DNA of 23,454 nucleotides from DATBLZ01 sp036555065 (GCA_036555065.1 DATBLZ010000063.1:1-23454), one strand, 5' to 3'. Numbered from the stretch's first letter, positions 6,786 through 14,202 are shown. The notes: generated by a model from the sequence alone, not told the origin. Numbers and translations are program-made.

Positions 6786-7838
6786 ATGTCTCAAGCGTTC
6801 GTCGAGCATCGCCTTTGCGTGGCGCCGATGATGGATCGCACGGATCGGCACTGCCGACTTCTGTTGCGCCTGCTCGCCCCGCATGCGCGCCTGTATACGG
6901 AGATGCTGACAGCGCGGGCCGTCGTCTCCGGCGACCGCGCGCGGTTGCTGCAATTCGACGTCCGCGAGCACCCGGTGGCGCTGCAGCTCGGCGGCGCGAA
7001 TCCCAAGGAGCTCGCAGCCGCTGCGCGCATCGGCGCGGATGAAGGATACGACGAGATCAACCTCAACGCCGGCTGCCCCAGCGATCGAGTCCAGGCCGCG
7101 TGCTTCGGCGCTGCGCTCATGCGTGCGCCCGCGCGCGTCGCGGACTGCGTCGCCGCGATGCGCGCCGCCGTCGCGATCCCCGTCACGGTGAAGACACGGC
7201 TCGGCGTCGATCATGACGACAGCTACGATTTTCTGCACCGCTTCGCAGCGGCCGTCATCGCCGCCGGATGCAGCACGTTGATCGTCCATGCGCGCAAGGC
7301 GTGGCTCAGCGGCTTGAGTCCGAAGCAGAACCGCGAGGTGCCGCCGCTCGACTACGGGCGCGTTCATCGGCTCAAGCGCGACTTCCCCGAGACCGAGATC
7401 GTCATCAACGGCGGACTCAGAGACGTCGAGACGGTGCAGGCCGAGCTCGCACAGGTGGACGGCGTCATGCTCGGCCGCACCGCCTATCACGAGCCGATGC
7501 TGCTCGCGGCGAGCGACCGCGTTCTTTTCGAGTCTCGCGCGGGAGCGGCTTCAGCCGCGACTGACTCGCGTCGCGCCGCAGCGCTGCGTGATTATTGCCG
7601 CCACGTCGGTGCGGAGCTCCGTGCCGGCACGCCTCTCAAAGCCATGACGCGGCACTTGCTAGGGATCTACGCCGGCGAACGTGGCGGGCGGAAATGGCGG
7701 CGCGCGCTCGGCGAGTTGCCGAACGGGACCGCCGGGCTCGATGCGCTGCGGGCATTGATTCGCGCGAATACCGATGCCGGCCGCGCGCGCGCCGCGGAGC
7801 TCGCGCCGTTCGCGGCGCCGGCATTCCAAACGATATGA
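6786..7838 (+). CDS. dusA: tRNA-dihydrouridine(20/20a) synthase
   Basis: This FMN- and NADPH-dependent enzyme reduces uridines 20/20a in the tRNA D-loop (cytosol). The 350-residue product has the DusA signatures: CVAPMMDRTDRHCR near the N-terminus, LYTEMLTARAV, EINLNAGCPSDRVQ with the catalytic cysteine and the following FGAALM, VTVKTRLGVD, VHARKAWLSGLSPKQNR (typical of the A subfamily), and NGGLRDVE in the TIM barrel, then a helical C-terminal domain. The ATG at 6786 is preferred; an in-frame TTG at 6765 would add seven residues but lies where transcription would be expected to begin. A REP copy encodes R251-T259 in the linker between barrel and helical domain, a place where the family tolerates length change. 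The stop overlaps the next gene's ATG (ATGA), so the methyltransferase is probably co-translated. Confidence 0.95.
   Translation: MSQAFVEHRLCVAPMMDRTDRHCRLLLRLLAPHARLYTEMLTARAVVSGDRARLLQFDVREHPVALQLGGANPKELAAAARIGADEGYDEINLNAGCPSDRVQAACFGAALMRAPARVADCVAAMRAAVAIPVTVKTRLGVDHDDSYDFLHRFAAAVIAAGCSTLIVHARKAWLSGLSPKQNREVPPLDYGRVHRLKRDFPETEIVINGGLRDVETVQAELAQVDGVMLGRTAYHEPMLLAASDRVLFESRAGAASAATDSRRAAALRDYCRHVGAELRAGTPLKAMTRHLLGIYAGERGGRKWRRALGELPNGTAGLDALRALIRANTDAGRARAAELAPFAAPAFQTI
7538..7562 (+). repeat. REP-like repeat, copy 6, inside dusA
   Basis: CGCGGGAG head, stem GCGGCT-TC-AGCCGC, tail GACT. In the dusA frame it spells R-A-G-A-A-S-A-A-T at the barrel/helical-domain junction; it looks like an in-frame insertion that left the enzyme intact. 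Confidence 0.78.
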
Positions 7839-8647
7839 GCGAGGCAGCCGAGCTCAAAACGTTGGCCGCGCGCGCGGACGTGCACGAGCTCTATGAAGAA
7901 GCCGTCCAATCCGTCGACGCGGATGTCGAATTCCTGCACGCCACCTTTCGCGCTTTGCGCGGGCGGGAGGCGCACAGCTTCCGCGAAGACTTTTGCGGCA
8001 CGGCCAGTGCGTGCTGCGAATGGGTGCGAAGGACCCCGCGCGGATTCGCGATCGGCGTCGACCACGATCCCGCCGTCCTCGACTGGGGACGCAGGCATCG
8101 CGTCGCGCGGCTCGCGGAGAAGGAGCGGGCACGCGTAAAGCTTCTCGAAAGCGACGTGCGGACGGTCGAGTCGGACAGAGTCGATATCATTGGTGCATTC
8201 AACTTCAGCTATTTCTTGTTCGAAACTCGCGATGAGCTTCGCGGCTACTTTGCGCACGCACATTCTGCGCTCAATGCGGACGGCATTCTGTGCCTCGATG
8301 CGTTCGGCGGCCCGGAATCGATCAGCGTGCAGAAAGAGAGAACGAAGTGTGATGGATTCACGTACGTTTGGGACCAGGCCGACTATGAGCCGGTCACGAA
8401 CCACATTACTTGCCACATCCACTTTCATTTTCCAGACGGGTCGAAGCTCAAGCGGGCCTTCACTTACGAATGGCGGATGTGGTCGCTGCCAGAGATCCGC
8501 GAGCTGCTGCTCGAAGCCGGATTCGTGAAGGTGCGCGTTTATTGGGAAGGCACCGGCGAGGACGGTGAAGGAAACGACGAATTCACGGAGTCGGCCACCG
8601 GTGAGCCCGACGCCGCTTGGGTCAGCTATATCGTCGCTGAGAAATAG
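7835..8647 (+). CDS. Class I SAM-dependent methyltransferase, substrate unknown
   Basis: This 270-residue protein is a predicted S-adenosylmethionine-dependent methyltransferase. Motif I is degenerate: FREDFCGTASACCEWV (about residues 49-64) is in place of the usual glycine-rich loop, followed by GFAIGVDHDPAVLDWG, whose acidic residue would bind the SAM ribose, then LLESDVRTVESDRVDIIGAFNFSYFLFE and a post-core ALNADGILCLDAFGG strand. The C-terminal half (HITCHIHFHFPDGSKLKRAFTYEWRMWSLPEIRELLLEAGF) matches the DxFGG/WSLPEIxxLLxxAGF pattern seen in uncharacterised methyltransferases. It begins inside the dusA stop codon (ATGA overlap) and so belongs to the same transcript; a tRNA-related role is possible by association only. 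Two REP copies in opposite orientation follow the stop. Confidence 0.82.
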   Translation: MSEAAELKTLAARADVHELYEEAVQSVDADVEFLHATFRALRGREAHSFREDFCGTASACCEWVRRTPRGFAIGVDHDPAVLDWGRRHRVARLAEKERARVKLLESDVRTVESDRVDIIGAFNFSYFLFETRDELRGYFAHAHSALNADGILCLDAFGGPESISVQKERTKCDGFTYVWDQADYEPVTNHITCHIHFHFPDGSKLKRAFTYEWRMWSLPEIRELLLEAGFVKVRVYWEGTGEDGEGNDEFTESATGEPDAAWVSYIVAEK

Positions 8648-8658
8648 ATGCAGTATTT

Positions 8659-8683
8659 CCTGGGAGCGACTTCAGTCGCGACT
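8659..8683 (+). repeat. REP-like repeat, copy 7 (first arm of an inverted pair)
   Basis: TGGGAG head, stem GCGACT-TC-AGTCGC (paired A-T variant), tail GACT. It starts 11 bases after the methyltransferase stop and faces copy 8. Confidence 0.8.
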
Positions 8684-8694
8684 CTTCCGAGGAA

Positions 8695-8717
8695 TCGCGG
8701 CTAAAGCCGCTCCCGCA
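8695..8717 (-). repeat. REP-like repeat, copy 8 (second arm of an inverted pair)
   Basis: Reverse-oriented copy: TCGC, stem GCGGCT-TT-AGCCGC read on the minus strand, CTCCCGCA end. With copy 7 it makes a BIME-like inverted doublet in the methyltransferase/cyclase gap. A further fragment, GCCGCTCC, follows at about 8721-8728. Confidence 0.8.
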
Positions 8718-8731
8718 AAGGCCGCTCCGCG

Positions 8732-8737
8732 TATAAT
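8732..8737 (+). promoter_or_regulatory. Candidate -10 element (TATAAT) for the cyclase-FHA gene
   Basis: A consensus TATAAT lies 42 bases before the ATG at 8780, immediately downstream of the inverted REP pair. No good -35 is seen because that stretch is REP sequence. The placement would give a short leader ending in the AAGGA ribosome-binding site at 8771-8775. Confidence 0.5.
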
Positions 8738-8779
8738 CGCTTGCGGCTCCGAAGGTTCCGCACTCACTCTAAGGACGCC

Positions 8780-9685
8780 ATGGGAAAAGAGGTCGAGGTT
8801 GCGATCCTGTTCGCCGACGTGGTGGGCAGCACGCAGCTCTATGAGCAACTTGGCGACGTGAAGGCCCGCGAGATGGTCGGCCGCTGCCTCGAGATCATGC
8901 GCGAGGCAACGGAGACCCATCATGGCAGCGTCATCAAGACCATGGGCGACGAGGTCATGGCCACGTTTCCCACGGCCGACGAGGCGATGAGCGCCGCGAA
9001 GCGCATGCAGGAAAAGATCTCCTCGGACTCGGCGCTCGTCCACGACAACGGCCGTGTCGCGATCCGCATCGGCTGTCATTTCGGCCCCGTCGTGCAAGAA
9101 CAGCGCGATATCTTCGGCTCGGCCGTGCACACGGCCAATCGAATGACGAGCCAGGCCAAGGCCAAACAGATCATTACGACGATGTCGACCGTGGAACGGC
9201 TATCGCCCGAGTGGCAGCACGTCGCGCGCCAAATCGATGTCGCGACCGTCCGCGGTAAAGCCGACGAGGTGGTGCTCTTCGAGGTGCTTTGGCAGCCCGA
9301 GGGGGAAGCCACGAGCATGCTGCCGACGGTTCCATGGAGCAGCAACAAGAGCAAGCGCGGGCGGCGGTTGAGCCTGCGCTGTCAAGGACAGGAAGTCACG
9401 GTCGGCGAGGGCCGCAAGAGCGTCACGCTCGGGCGCGCCGAGGACAACGACATTGTCGTGAAAGGCAATCTAATCTCGCGGCTGCACGCGCGCGTCGAAG
9501 CGAGCCGCGACCGTTTCACGCTCATCGACGAGAGCACGAACGGCACGTTCGTGCAGACGAGCGAGGGCGAAGAGATATTCGTGCGGCGCGACAACACGCT
9601 CTTGAGCGGCACCGGGGTCATCGGCCTCGGCAAGGTCGCGCAGCCGAACACGCCGCTCGCGATCCATTACGTCATAGAGGAATAA
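8780..9685 (+). CDS. Class III adenylate/guanylate cyclase fused to an FHA domain
   Basis: Predicted cytosolic nucleotide cyclase, 301 residues. The start is ATG 8780 with AAGGA just upstream. The catalytic domain (about 4-170) has metal-binding aspartates D13 (ILFADVVGST) and D57 (KTMGDEVMATF), the adenine-selecting pair K53 and D110, and the transition-state arginine R121. The position four residues before that arginine, normally the transition-state asparagine (V-N-x-A-A-R), is H117 (AVHTANRM). Class III cyclases usually act as dimers, which is assumed here. An FHA domain follows (about 200-295) with its phosphothreonine-binding pattern GRAEDN, SRLHAR and STNGTF, so the output is probably coupled to Ser/Thr phosphorylation. 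No kinase gene is in the window. Adenylate cyclase is the better guess from K53/D110; reduced activity is possible because of H117. Confidence 0.88.
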   Translation: MGKEVEVAILFADVVGSTQLYEQLGDVKAREMVGRCLEIMREATETHHGSVIKTMGDEVMATFPTADEAMSAAKRMQEKISSDSALVHDNGRVAIRIGCHFGPVVQEQRDIFGSAVHTANRMTSQAKAKQIITTMSTVERLSPEWQHVARQIDVATVRGKADEVVLFEVLWQPEGEATSMLPTVPWSSNKSKRGRRLSLRCQGQEVTVGEGRKSVTLGRAEDNDIVVKGNLISRLHARVEASRDRFTLIDESTNGTFVQTSEGEEIFVRRDNTLLSGTGVIGLGKVAQPNTPLAIHYVIEE

Positions 9686-9691
9686 CGAAGA

Positions 9692-9714
9692 TCTCGGCTG
9701 AAGCCGCTCCCACG
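9692..9714 (-). repeat. REP-like repeat, copy 9, at a convergent gene junction
   Basis: Reverse-oriented copy (GGCTGAAGCCGCTCCCACG) with one mismatch at the stem base. It occupies almost all of the 34-base gap between the convergent ends of the cyclase-FHA gene and pckG, a classic REP location where it may protect or terminate both transcripts. Confidence 0.78.
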
Positions 9715-9719
9715 AGCGC

Positions 9720-11462
9720 CTACGACAGGGCGGCGAGTACCTTCTGCTGCTCGGCGGCGAGGCGCGGGGGTAGGCGCTTGCCGAAGCCCGCGAAAAACTG
9801 GCCGAGGTCGGCCATCTCGGCGCGCCATTGCGCGCTGTCCACTGCGAGCAACTGCTCGAGCGTCGCGCTCGAGACGTCGAGGCCGCGCGTATCGATATCG
9901 CTCGGCTTCGGCAGGTGGCCGATCGGCGTCTCGACGGCACCGGCTCGGCCCGCGCACCGCTCGATGATCCAACGCAACACGCGGAGGTTCTCGCCGTAGC
10001 CGGGCCATAAGAACTTGCCCGCGCTGTCGCGGCGAAACCAATTGACGTGGAAGACTCCGGGCAACTTCTTCGAGCGGTCCGCGAACGACAACCAATGCGC
10101 CCAGTAGTCGGCGAAGTTGTACCCGCAAAACGGCTTCATGGCCATCGGGTCGCGGCGCACGACGCCGACCTGCCCCGTCGCAGCGGCCGTCGTTTCCGAA
10201 GCGACGCTCGCGGCGACGAGCACGCCGTGGGCCCAGCTCTTGGCCTGATAAACGAGAGGCGCGAGCTCGCGTCGTCGGCCGCCGAAGATCAACGCCGAGA
10301 GCGGAACGCCGTCCGGTGCTTCGGCGAGCTTCGAGTAGCTCGGGTTCTGCTTGGCCGAGACCGTGAAACGCGAGTTCGGGTGCGCAGCCGGGCCGTCGCC
10401 GCGCTTGTAGGGGCGACCGCGCCAATCGATCGCGGGCTCGCCCTCGCCTTTGTCTTCCCACCAAGGCTCATTGTCGGCAGTGATCGCGACGTTCGTGAAC
10501 ACCGTGTTCGACCGAATCATGTCGTAGGCATTGCGATTGGTCTTGCGGTTCGTTCCCGGGACGACGCCGAAATAGCCCGCTTCCGGATTGATTGCGCGCA
10601 TGCGTCCTTCGGCGTCGAGATGGAGCCACGCGATGTCGTCGCCGAGCGTCCAAACCTTCCAGCCCTTATGGCTCTCCGGCGGAATCAGCATTGCGAGGTT
10701 CGTTTTGCCGCACGCGGACGGGAAGGCGGCCGCAAGATAGTGCTTCTCGCCGGCCGGGCTCTCGACGCCCAAGATCAACATGTGCTCGGCGAGCCAACCT
10801 TCGGTGCGCGCCTGGTAGCTCGCTATGCGCAGCGCGTGACATTTCTTGCCGAGCAGCGCGTTGCCGCCGTAGCCCGAGCCGTAGCTCATGATCGTGAGCT
10901 CTTCGGGGAAGTGCATGATGAAGCGCTTCTCCGGATCGAGCTCGCCCGTCGAGTGCAGACCTTTGACGAAGGTGCCGTCGCGCTCGATCCGCTCGAGCGC
11001 GGGCTTGCCGATTCGCGTCATCAAGTACATGTTGGCGACGACATAGGGGCTGTCCGTGATCTCGACGCCGCAGCGCGAGTAAGGCGAGTCGAGCGGCCCC
11101 ATGCAGTACGGGATCACGTACATGGTGCGGTCGCGCATCGAGCCGCGGAAGAGGTCCGTCATTCGCTTCTTGGCGTCGGCCGGAGCGAGCCAGTTGTTGT
11201 TGGGACCCGCGTCGTCTTTCGCTGTCGTGCAAACGAACGTGAGATGCTCGACGCGCGCGACGTCTTGTGGATCGGATCGGTGTAAGTAGCAGTTGGGATA
11301 TCGGTCCGCGTTGAGCTCGAGCAGCGTGCCGTCGCCGAGCATTTGCCGCACGAGCGAGCCGTATTCTTCTTCGTCCCCGGTGCACCAATGGACGTGTTTT
11401 GCTTGTGTAAGGCCAGCAACCTCAGTAACCCAGGCACTGAGGGGTTTCGATCGCGTGAGCAT
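9720..11462 (-). CDS. pckG: Phosphoenolpyruvate carboxykinase (GTP)
   Basis: This gluconeogenic enzyme converts oxaloacetate plus GTP to phosphoenolpyruvate, CO2 and GDP (cytosol). The 580-residue product matches the GTP-dependent family in length. Signatures include RVEHLTFVCT near the N-terminus, MYVIPYCMGP, YVVANMYLMTRIG, the P-loop region FPSACGKTNLAM with the hyper-reactive cysteine, the metal/GTP region VWTLGDDIAWL, INPEAGYFGVVPGTN, NTVFTNVAIT, the lid-proximal LSALIFGGRRRE, and FCGYNFADYWAHWL near the C-terminus. The ATG at 11462 is chosen; a TTG one codon upstream is the alternative. No strong Shine-Dalgarno sequence is seen. It diverges from yoaA across 76 bases and converges with the cyclase-FHA gene. 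Confidence 0.97.
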   Translation of the reverse strand: MLTRSKPLSAWVTEVAGLTQAKHVHWCTGDEEEYGSLVRQMLGDGTLLELNADRYPNCYLHRSDPQDVARVEHLTFVCTTAKDDAGPNNNWLAPADAKKRMTDLFRGSMRDRTMYVIPYCMGPLDSPYSRCGVEITDSPYVVANMYLMTRIGKPALERIERDGTFVKGLHSTGELDPEKRFIMHFPEELTIMSYGSGYGGNALLGKKCHALRIASYQARTEGWLAEHMLILGVESPAGEKHYLAAAFPSACGKTNLAMLIPPESHKGWKVWTLGDDIAWLHLDAEGRMRAINPEAGYFGVVPGTNRKTNRNAYDMIRSNTVFTNVAITADNEPWWEDKGEGEPAIDWRGRPYKRGDGPAAHPNSRFTVSAKQNPSYSKLAEAPDGVPLSALIFGGRRRELAPLVYQAKSWAHGVLVAASVASETTAAATGQVGVVRRDPMAMKPFCGYNFADYWAHWLSFADRSKKLPGVFHVNWFRRDSAGKFLWPGYGENLRVLRWIIERCAGRAGAVETPIGHLPKPSDIDTRGLDVSSATLEQLLAVDSAQWRAEMADLGQFFAGFGKRLPPRLAAEQQKVLAALS

Positions 11463-11493
11463 CAAAAGCCCGAACTTCTTGAAGTTTATCGGG

Positions 11494-11499
11494 ATTATA
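11494..11499 (-). promoter_or_regulatory. Candidate -10 element for pckG
   Basis: On the minus strand this reads TATAAT, 32 bases upstream of the pckG ATG, in an AT-richer patch of the 76-base divergent gap. The -35 region is not convincing. A TACTAT at 11524-11529 on the plus strand could serve yoaA but is very close to its ATG. Confidence 0.4.
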
Positions 11500-11538
11500 A
11501 CGTACGACAGCGGCGACGGCGCCTACTATCATTACATT

Positions 11539-13518
11539 ATGTCGACGCTCGCTGAAGTCTTCGGCCCGCATGGCACGTTGTCCAAGGAGTTGCCGAGCTT
11601 CAGCTTCCGCGATGCGCAGCAGGAGATGGCCGAGCTCGTTTGGCGCGCGATTGCGACCGGCTCGCACGCCGTGCTCGAGGCCGGCACGGGCATCGGCAAG
11701 ACGTTCGCATACCTCGTCCCCGTGCTCTTGTCGGGCCGCCGCGCGATCATCTCGACGGGCACGCGCACGCTCCAAGACCAGCTCTTCGCGCGCGATTTGC
11801 CGGCGCTCGGTGCAGCGCTCGGCCGCCCGGTCGAGGTTGCGTTGCTCAAGGGGCGCAACAACTACCTGTGCTGGCATCGGCTCGAGACGGCGCGCGCCGA
11901 CGGGCGCGAGAGCCGCGCCTCGCGCGCCGCGCTTCAAGGACTCGCGGACTGGGGCCGCGTGAGCGCGAGCGGTGATCTCACCGAGCTCGACGACCTCGGC
12001 GAAGAGCATGCGTTGCGCAACAGCGTGACCTCGACGACAGAGAACTGCCTCGGCAGCCAATGCGCGCATATCGACCGCTGCTTCGTCGCGCAGGCCCGGC
12101 GCCGCGCGCAAGAGGCCGACGTCGTCATCGTCAACCACCATCTGTTGCTCGCCGATCTCGCTCTCAAAGAGACGGGCTTCGCCGAGCTCTTGCCGGGCGC
12201 GGACACGGTCATCGTCGACGAGGCGCATCAGCTACCCGACATCGCGCAGCAGTTCTTCGGGATCTCGGTGACGAGTCGTCAGCTCGAGCTCTTGCTCCGC
12301 GACACGCTCCTCGAGGCGCGCGCCGCGCACGCGGGCGACGCGCTCGAGCCGATCGTCGGCGCCGCGAGCCGCGCGCTCGTGGATGCCCGCCTTCGTGGGC
12401 CGGGGAACGCGGGACGCGTGCCGTGGGCCGCCGCCGCGAGCGAGTTCCAAGATGCGCTGCGGAGCCTATCGGCGGCCCTGCGCGGCCTCACCGAGGGTCT
12501 CGAGCCGTTCCGCGAGAGCGTGCCGGCTCTCGAGCGCTGCCGCGAGCGCAGCGCCGATGCGGCCGCGCGGCTCGAGACGCTCGCTACGGTGGACGACGAT
12601 GACGGGTTGCGTTGGCTCGACTTCGGCGACGGCGGATTCGGCGCGCATTGGACGCCGCTCGACATCGGTGCGACGCTCGCCGAGCGGATCGAGGCGCAGG
12701 GCGGCACGTGGGTGTTCACGTCGGCGACGCTCGCGGTCGGCGCGGATTTCGGCCATTTTCTCTCGCGCGTCGGCGTGCACGCGGAGATTACCGGGATACT
12801 GCCGAGCCCGTTCGACTATGCGCGCAACGCGCGGCTATACGTGCCGCAAGGTCTGCCCGAGCCCCGCGAGGCCGAGCACGTCCAGGCGCTCATGGAGCAC
12901 GTTTGGCCGCTCGTCGAGGCAACGGGGGGTGGAGCGTTTCTGCTCTTCACGAGCTATCGCGCGCTGCGCGCGGCCGAGGCCTGGCTTGCTTCGCGAGCGG
13001 CGCCGGGACCCGTGCTCGTGCAAGGCGCCGGGGCACGCAGTCAGTTGCTCGAGACGTTTCGTGCCGCGGGCAACGCCGTGCTCTTGGGCACCGGCAGCTT
13101 TTGGCAGGGCGTCGATGTGCGGGGCCAAGCGCTGCGTCTCGTCGTCATCGACAAACTGCCGTTCGCCGCGCCCGACGATCCGCTCGTGCAGGCGCGCGTG
13201 GCCGCGATTCGCCGCGTGGGCGGGGATGCGTTCGTGGAGTTCCAGCTGCCGCAGGCCGTACTTGCGCTCAAGCAGGGCGTCGGCCGCCTGATTCGGGATT
13301 TCACGGACCGCGGGCTCATCGTGCTCGGCGATCCGCGTCTACGAACCCGCCCCTACGGCCGCTTGTTCCTGTCGAGCCTGCCGCCGATGCCGGAGCTCGA
13401 GTCCCCGGAGGAAGCGCATGAGTACGCGCTCACGTTGCGGGGGAGCGACGGCTCGTGTGGGAGCGACCTCTCATGTGGGAACGACTTCAGTCGCGGCTCT
13501 TCTGAAGGCTCACCGTGA
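11539..13518 (+). CDS. yoaA: XPD-like ATP-dependent DNA helicase with Fe-S cluster (DinG/YoaA family)
   Basis: Superfamily 2 helicase acting on DNA during repair or replication; in Escherichia coli YoaA works with the polymerase III chi subunit. The 659-residue product has helicase motif I EAGTGIGKT (residues about 48-56), IISTGTRTLQDQL (Ia), four cysteines suited to a 4Fe-4S cluster (NYLCW, then NCLGSQC and DRC), DVVIVNHHLLLADL, the DEAH box VDEAHQLPDIA, WVFTSATL (III), SFWQGVDVRG (V) and QGVGRLIRDFTDRG (VI). Similarity to E. coli YoaA is close along the length. The start is ATG 11539 because homology begins at MSTLAEVFGPHG; earlier in-frame codons encode unrelated sequence antisense to pckG. 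The last about 26 residues are a REP-derived GSDxSC repeat absent from typical members. The stop overlaps the tsaB start (GTGA). Confidence 0.94.
   Translation: MSTLAEVFGPHGTLSKELPSFSFRDAQQEMAELVWRAIATGSHAVLEAGTGIGKTFAYLVPVLLSGRRAIISTGTRTLQDQLFARDLPALGAALGRPVEVALLKGRNNYLCWHRLETARADGRESRASRAALQGLADWGRVSASGDLTELDDLGEEHALRNSVTSTTENCLGSQCAHIDRCFVAQARRRAQEADVVIVNHHLLLADLALKETGFAELLPGADTVIVDEAHQLPDIAQQFFGISVTSRQLELLLRDTLLEARAAHAGDALEPIVGAASRALVDARLRGPGNAGRVPWAAAASEFQDALRSLSAALRGLTEGLEPFRESVPALERCRERSADAAARLETLATVDDDDGLRWLDFGDGGFGAHWTPLDIGATLAERIEAQGGTWVFTSATLAVGADFGHFLSRVGVHAEITGILPSPFDYARNARLYVPQGLPEPREAEHVQALMEHVWPLVEATGGGAFLLFTSYRALRAAEAWLASRAAPGPVLVQGAGARSQLLETFRAAGNAVLLGTGSFWQGVDVRGQALRLVVIDKLPFAAPDDPLVQARVAAIRRVGGDAFVEFQLPQAVLALKQGVGRLIRDFTDRGLIVLGDPRLRTRPYGRLFLSSLPPMPELESPEEAHEYALTLRGSDGSCGSDLSCGNDFSRGSSEGSP
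13441..13498 (+). repeat. Three 18-bp tandem REP-derived units encoding the YoaA tail
   Basis: Units start at 13441, 13459 and 13477, each opening GGGAGCGAC or GGGAACGAC. The third (13474-13498) is nearly a full REP copy (TGTGGGAACGACTTCAGTCG). Because 18 is a multiple of three, they read in frame as G-S-D-G-S-C, G-S-D-L-S-C, G-N-D-F-S-R. Confidence 0.75.
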
Positions 13519-14201
13519 CTACACTGCTCGCGATCGAGACATCGGGGGCCGTCGGCTCGCTCGCGCTGCGCCTCGGACCGACGATTCACGAGCGCTCCAT
13601 CGCGTCGCCGCGCGACCAGGCCGACCAGTTGCTGCCGCTCGTCGCGGAGCTGCTCCACGCGGCCGACGTCACGCTCGCGCAGGTCGATGGGATCGTCTTC
13701 GGGCGCGGACCGGGGTTGTTCACGGGGTTGCGAATCGCGACGGCGATCGCGCAGGGGCTCGCGCTCGCGACCCGCAAGCCCGTCGTCGGCATCTCGAGTC
13801 TCGCGGCCGTCGCGCAGCATGCGTTCGACGCCAACGGCGTCGAACGGTCGCTCGTCTGCATCGACGCGCGCATGGGCGAGGTCTACTCCGGCTCGTTCGA
13901 AGTCGAGCAGGGGCTGGTCCGTGTCCGGGGCTCCGAGCGCGTGGCGGCACCCGATCAAGTAACTGCTCCCGAGTGGCGTCACTGGACGGCGCTCGGCGGC
14001 GGATTCGCGGCGTACGCGAGCGCCCTCGCCGGCGTCGCGCGGCAGGCCGATGCCGTCCGCGCCGATATCGCGGCGCGGGCGCGCGATCTTTTGCGGCTCG
14101 CAGATCGCGAGCTCGCCGCGGGACGCGCCGTGGCGGCAACCAAGGCGTTGCCTACGTATTTGCGCGACGATTCGGCCTGGCGGCGCGCCGACCGTGATTA
14201 G
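13515..14201 (+). CDS. tsaB: tRNA t6A37 threonylcarbamoyltransferase subunit TsaB
   Basis: TsaB is the ASKHA-fold scaffold that pairs with TsaD and TsaE to place threonylcarbamoyl on A37 of ANN-decoding tRNAs (cytosol). The 228-residue product has the family signatures: LLAIETSGAVGSLAL at the N-terminus (ATPase-like fold), VDGIVFGRGPGLFTGLRIATAIAQGLAL (family form GPGSFTGLRIG), VCIDARMGEVYSGSF, and a C-terminal LPTYLRDDSAWR (P-x-YLR). The length matches the family (about 230). The GTG start overlaps the yoaA stop as GTGA, indicating coupled translation; yoaA-tsaB adjacency is also found in enterobacteria, supporting both calls. The phoB control region begins right after the TAG. Confidence 0.94.
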   Translation: MTTLLAIETSGAVGSLALRLGPTIHERSIASPRDQADQLLPLVAELLHAADVTLAQVDGIVFGRGPGLFTGLRIATAIAQGLALATRKPVVGISSLAAVAQHAFDANGVERSLVCIDARMGEVYSGSFEVEQGLVRVRGSERVAAPDQVTAPEWRHWTALGGGFAAYASALAGVARQADAVRADIAARARDLLRLADRELAAGRAVAATKALPTYLRDDSAWRRADRD

Positions 14202-14202
14202 A

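Noticed and set aside
10047..11285. Plus-strand open frame of 412 codons
   Set aside because: It is antisense to pckG in a GC-rich gene; the translation is Arg/Ala/Val-rich without domain motifs.
11293..11538. Upstream in-frame extension of yoaA
   Set aside because: It lies antisense to the pckG N-terminus and its translation does not match the helicase family, which begins at MSTLAEVFGPHG.
12383..13291. Plus-strand open frame of 302 codons in a second frame of yoaA
   Set aside because: The Ser/Arg-rich translation is an out-of-frame reading of the helicase.
668..13498. REP copies as a CRISPR array
   Set aside because: Copies are scattered over 13 kb, lie in both orientations, are internally palindromic and have no regular spacers; no cas gene is present.
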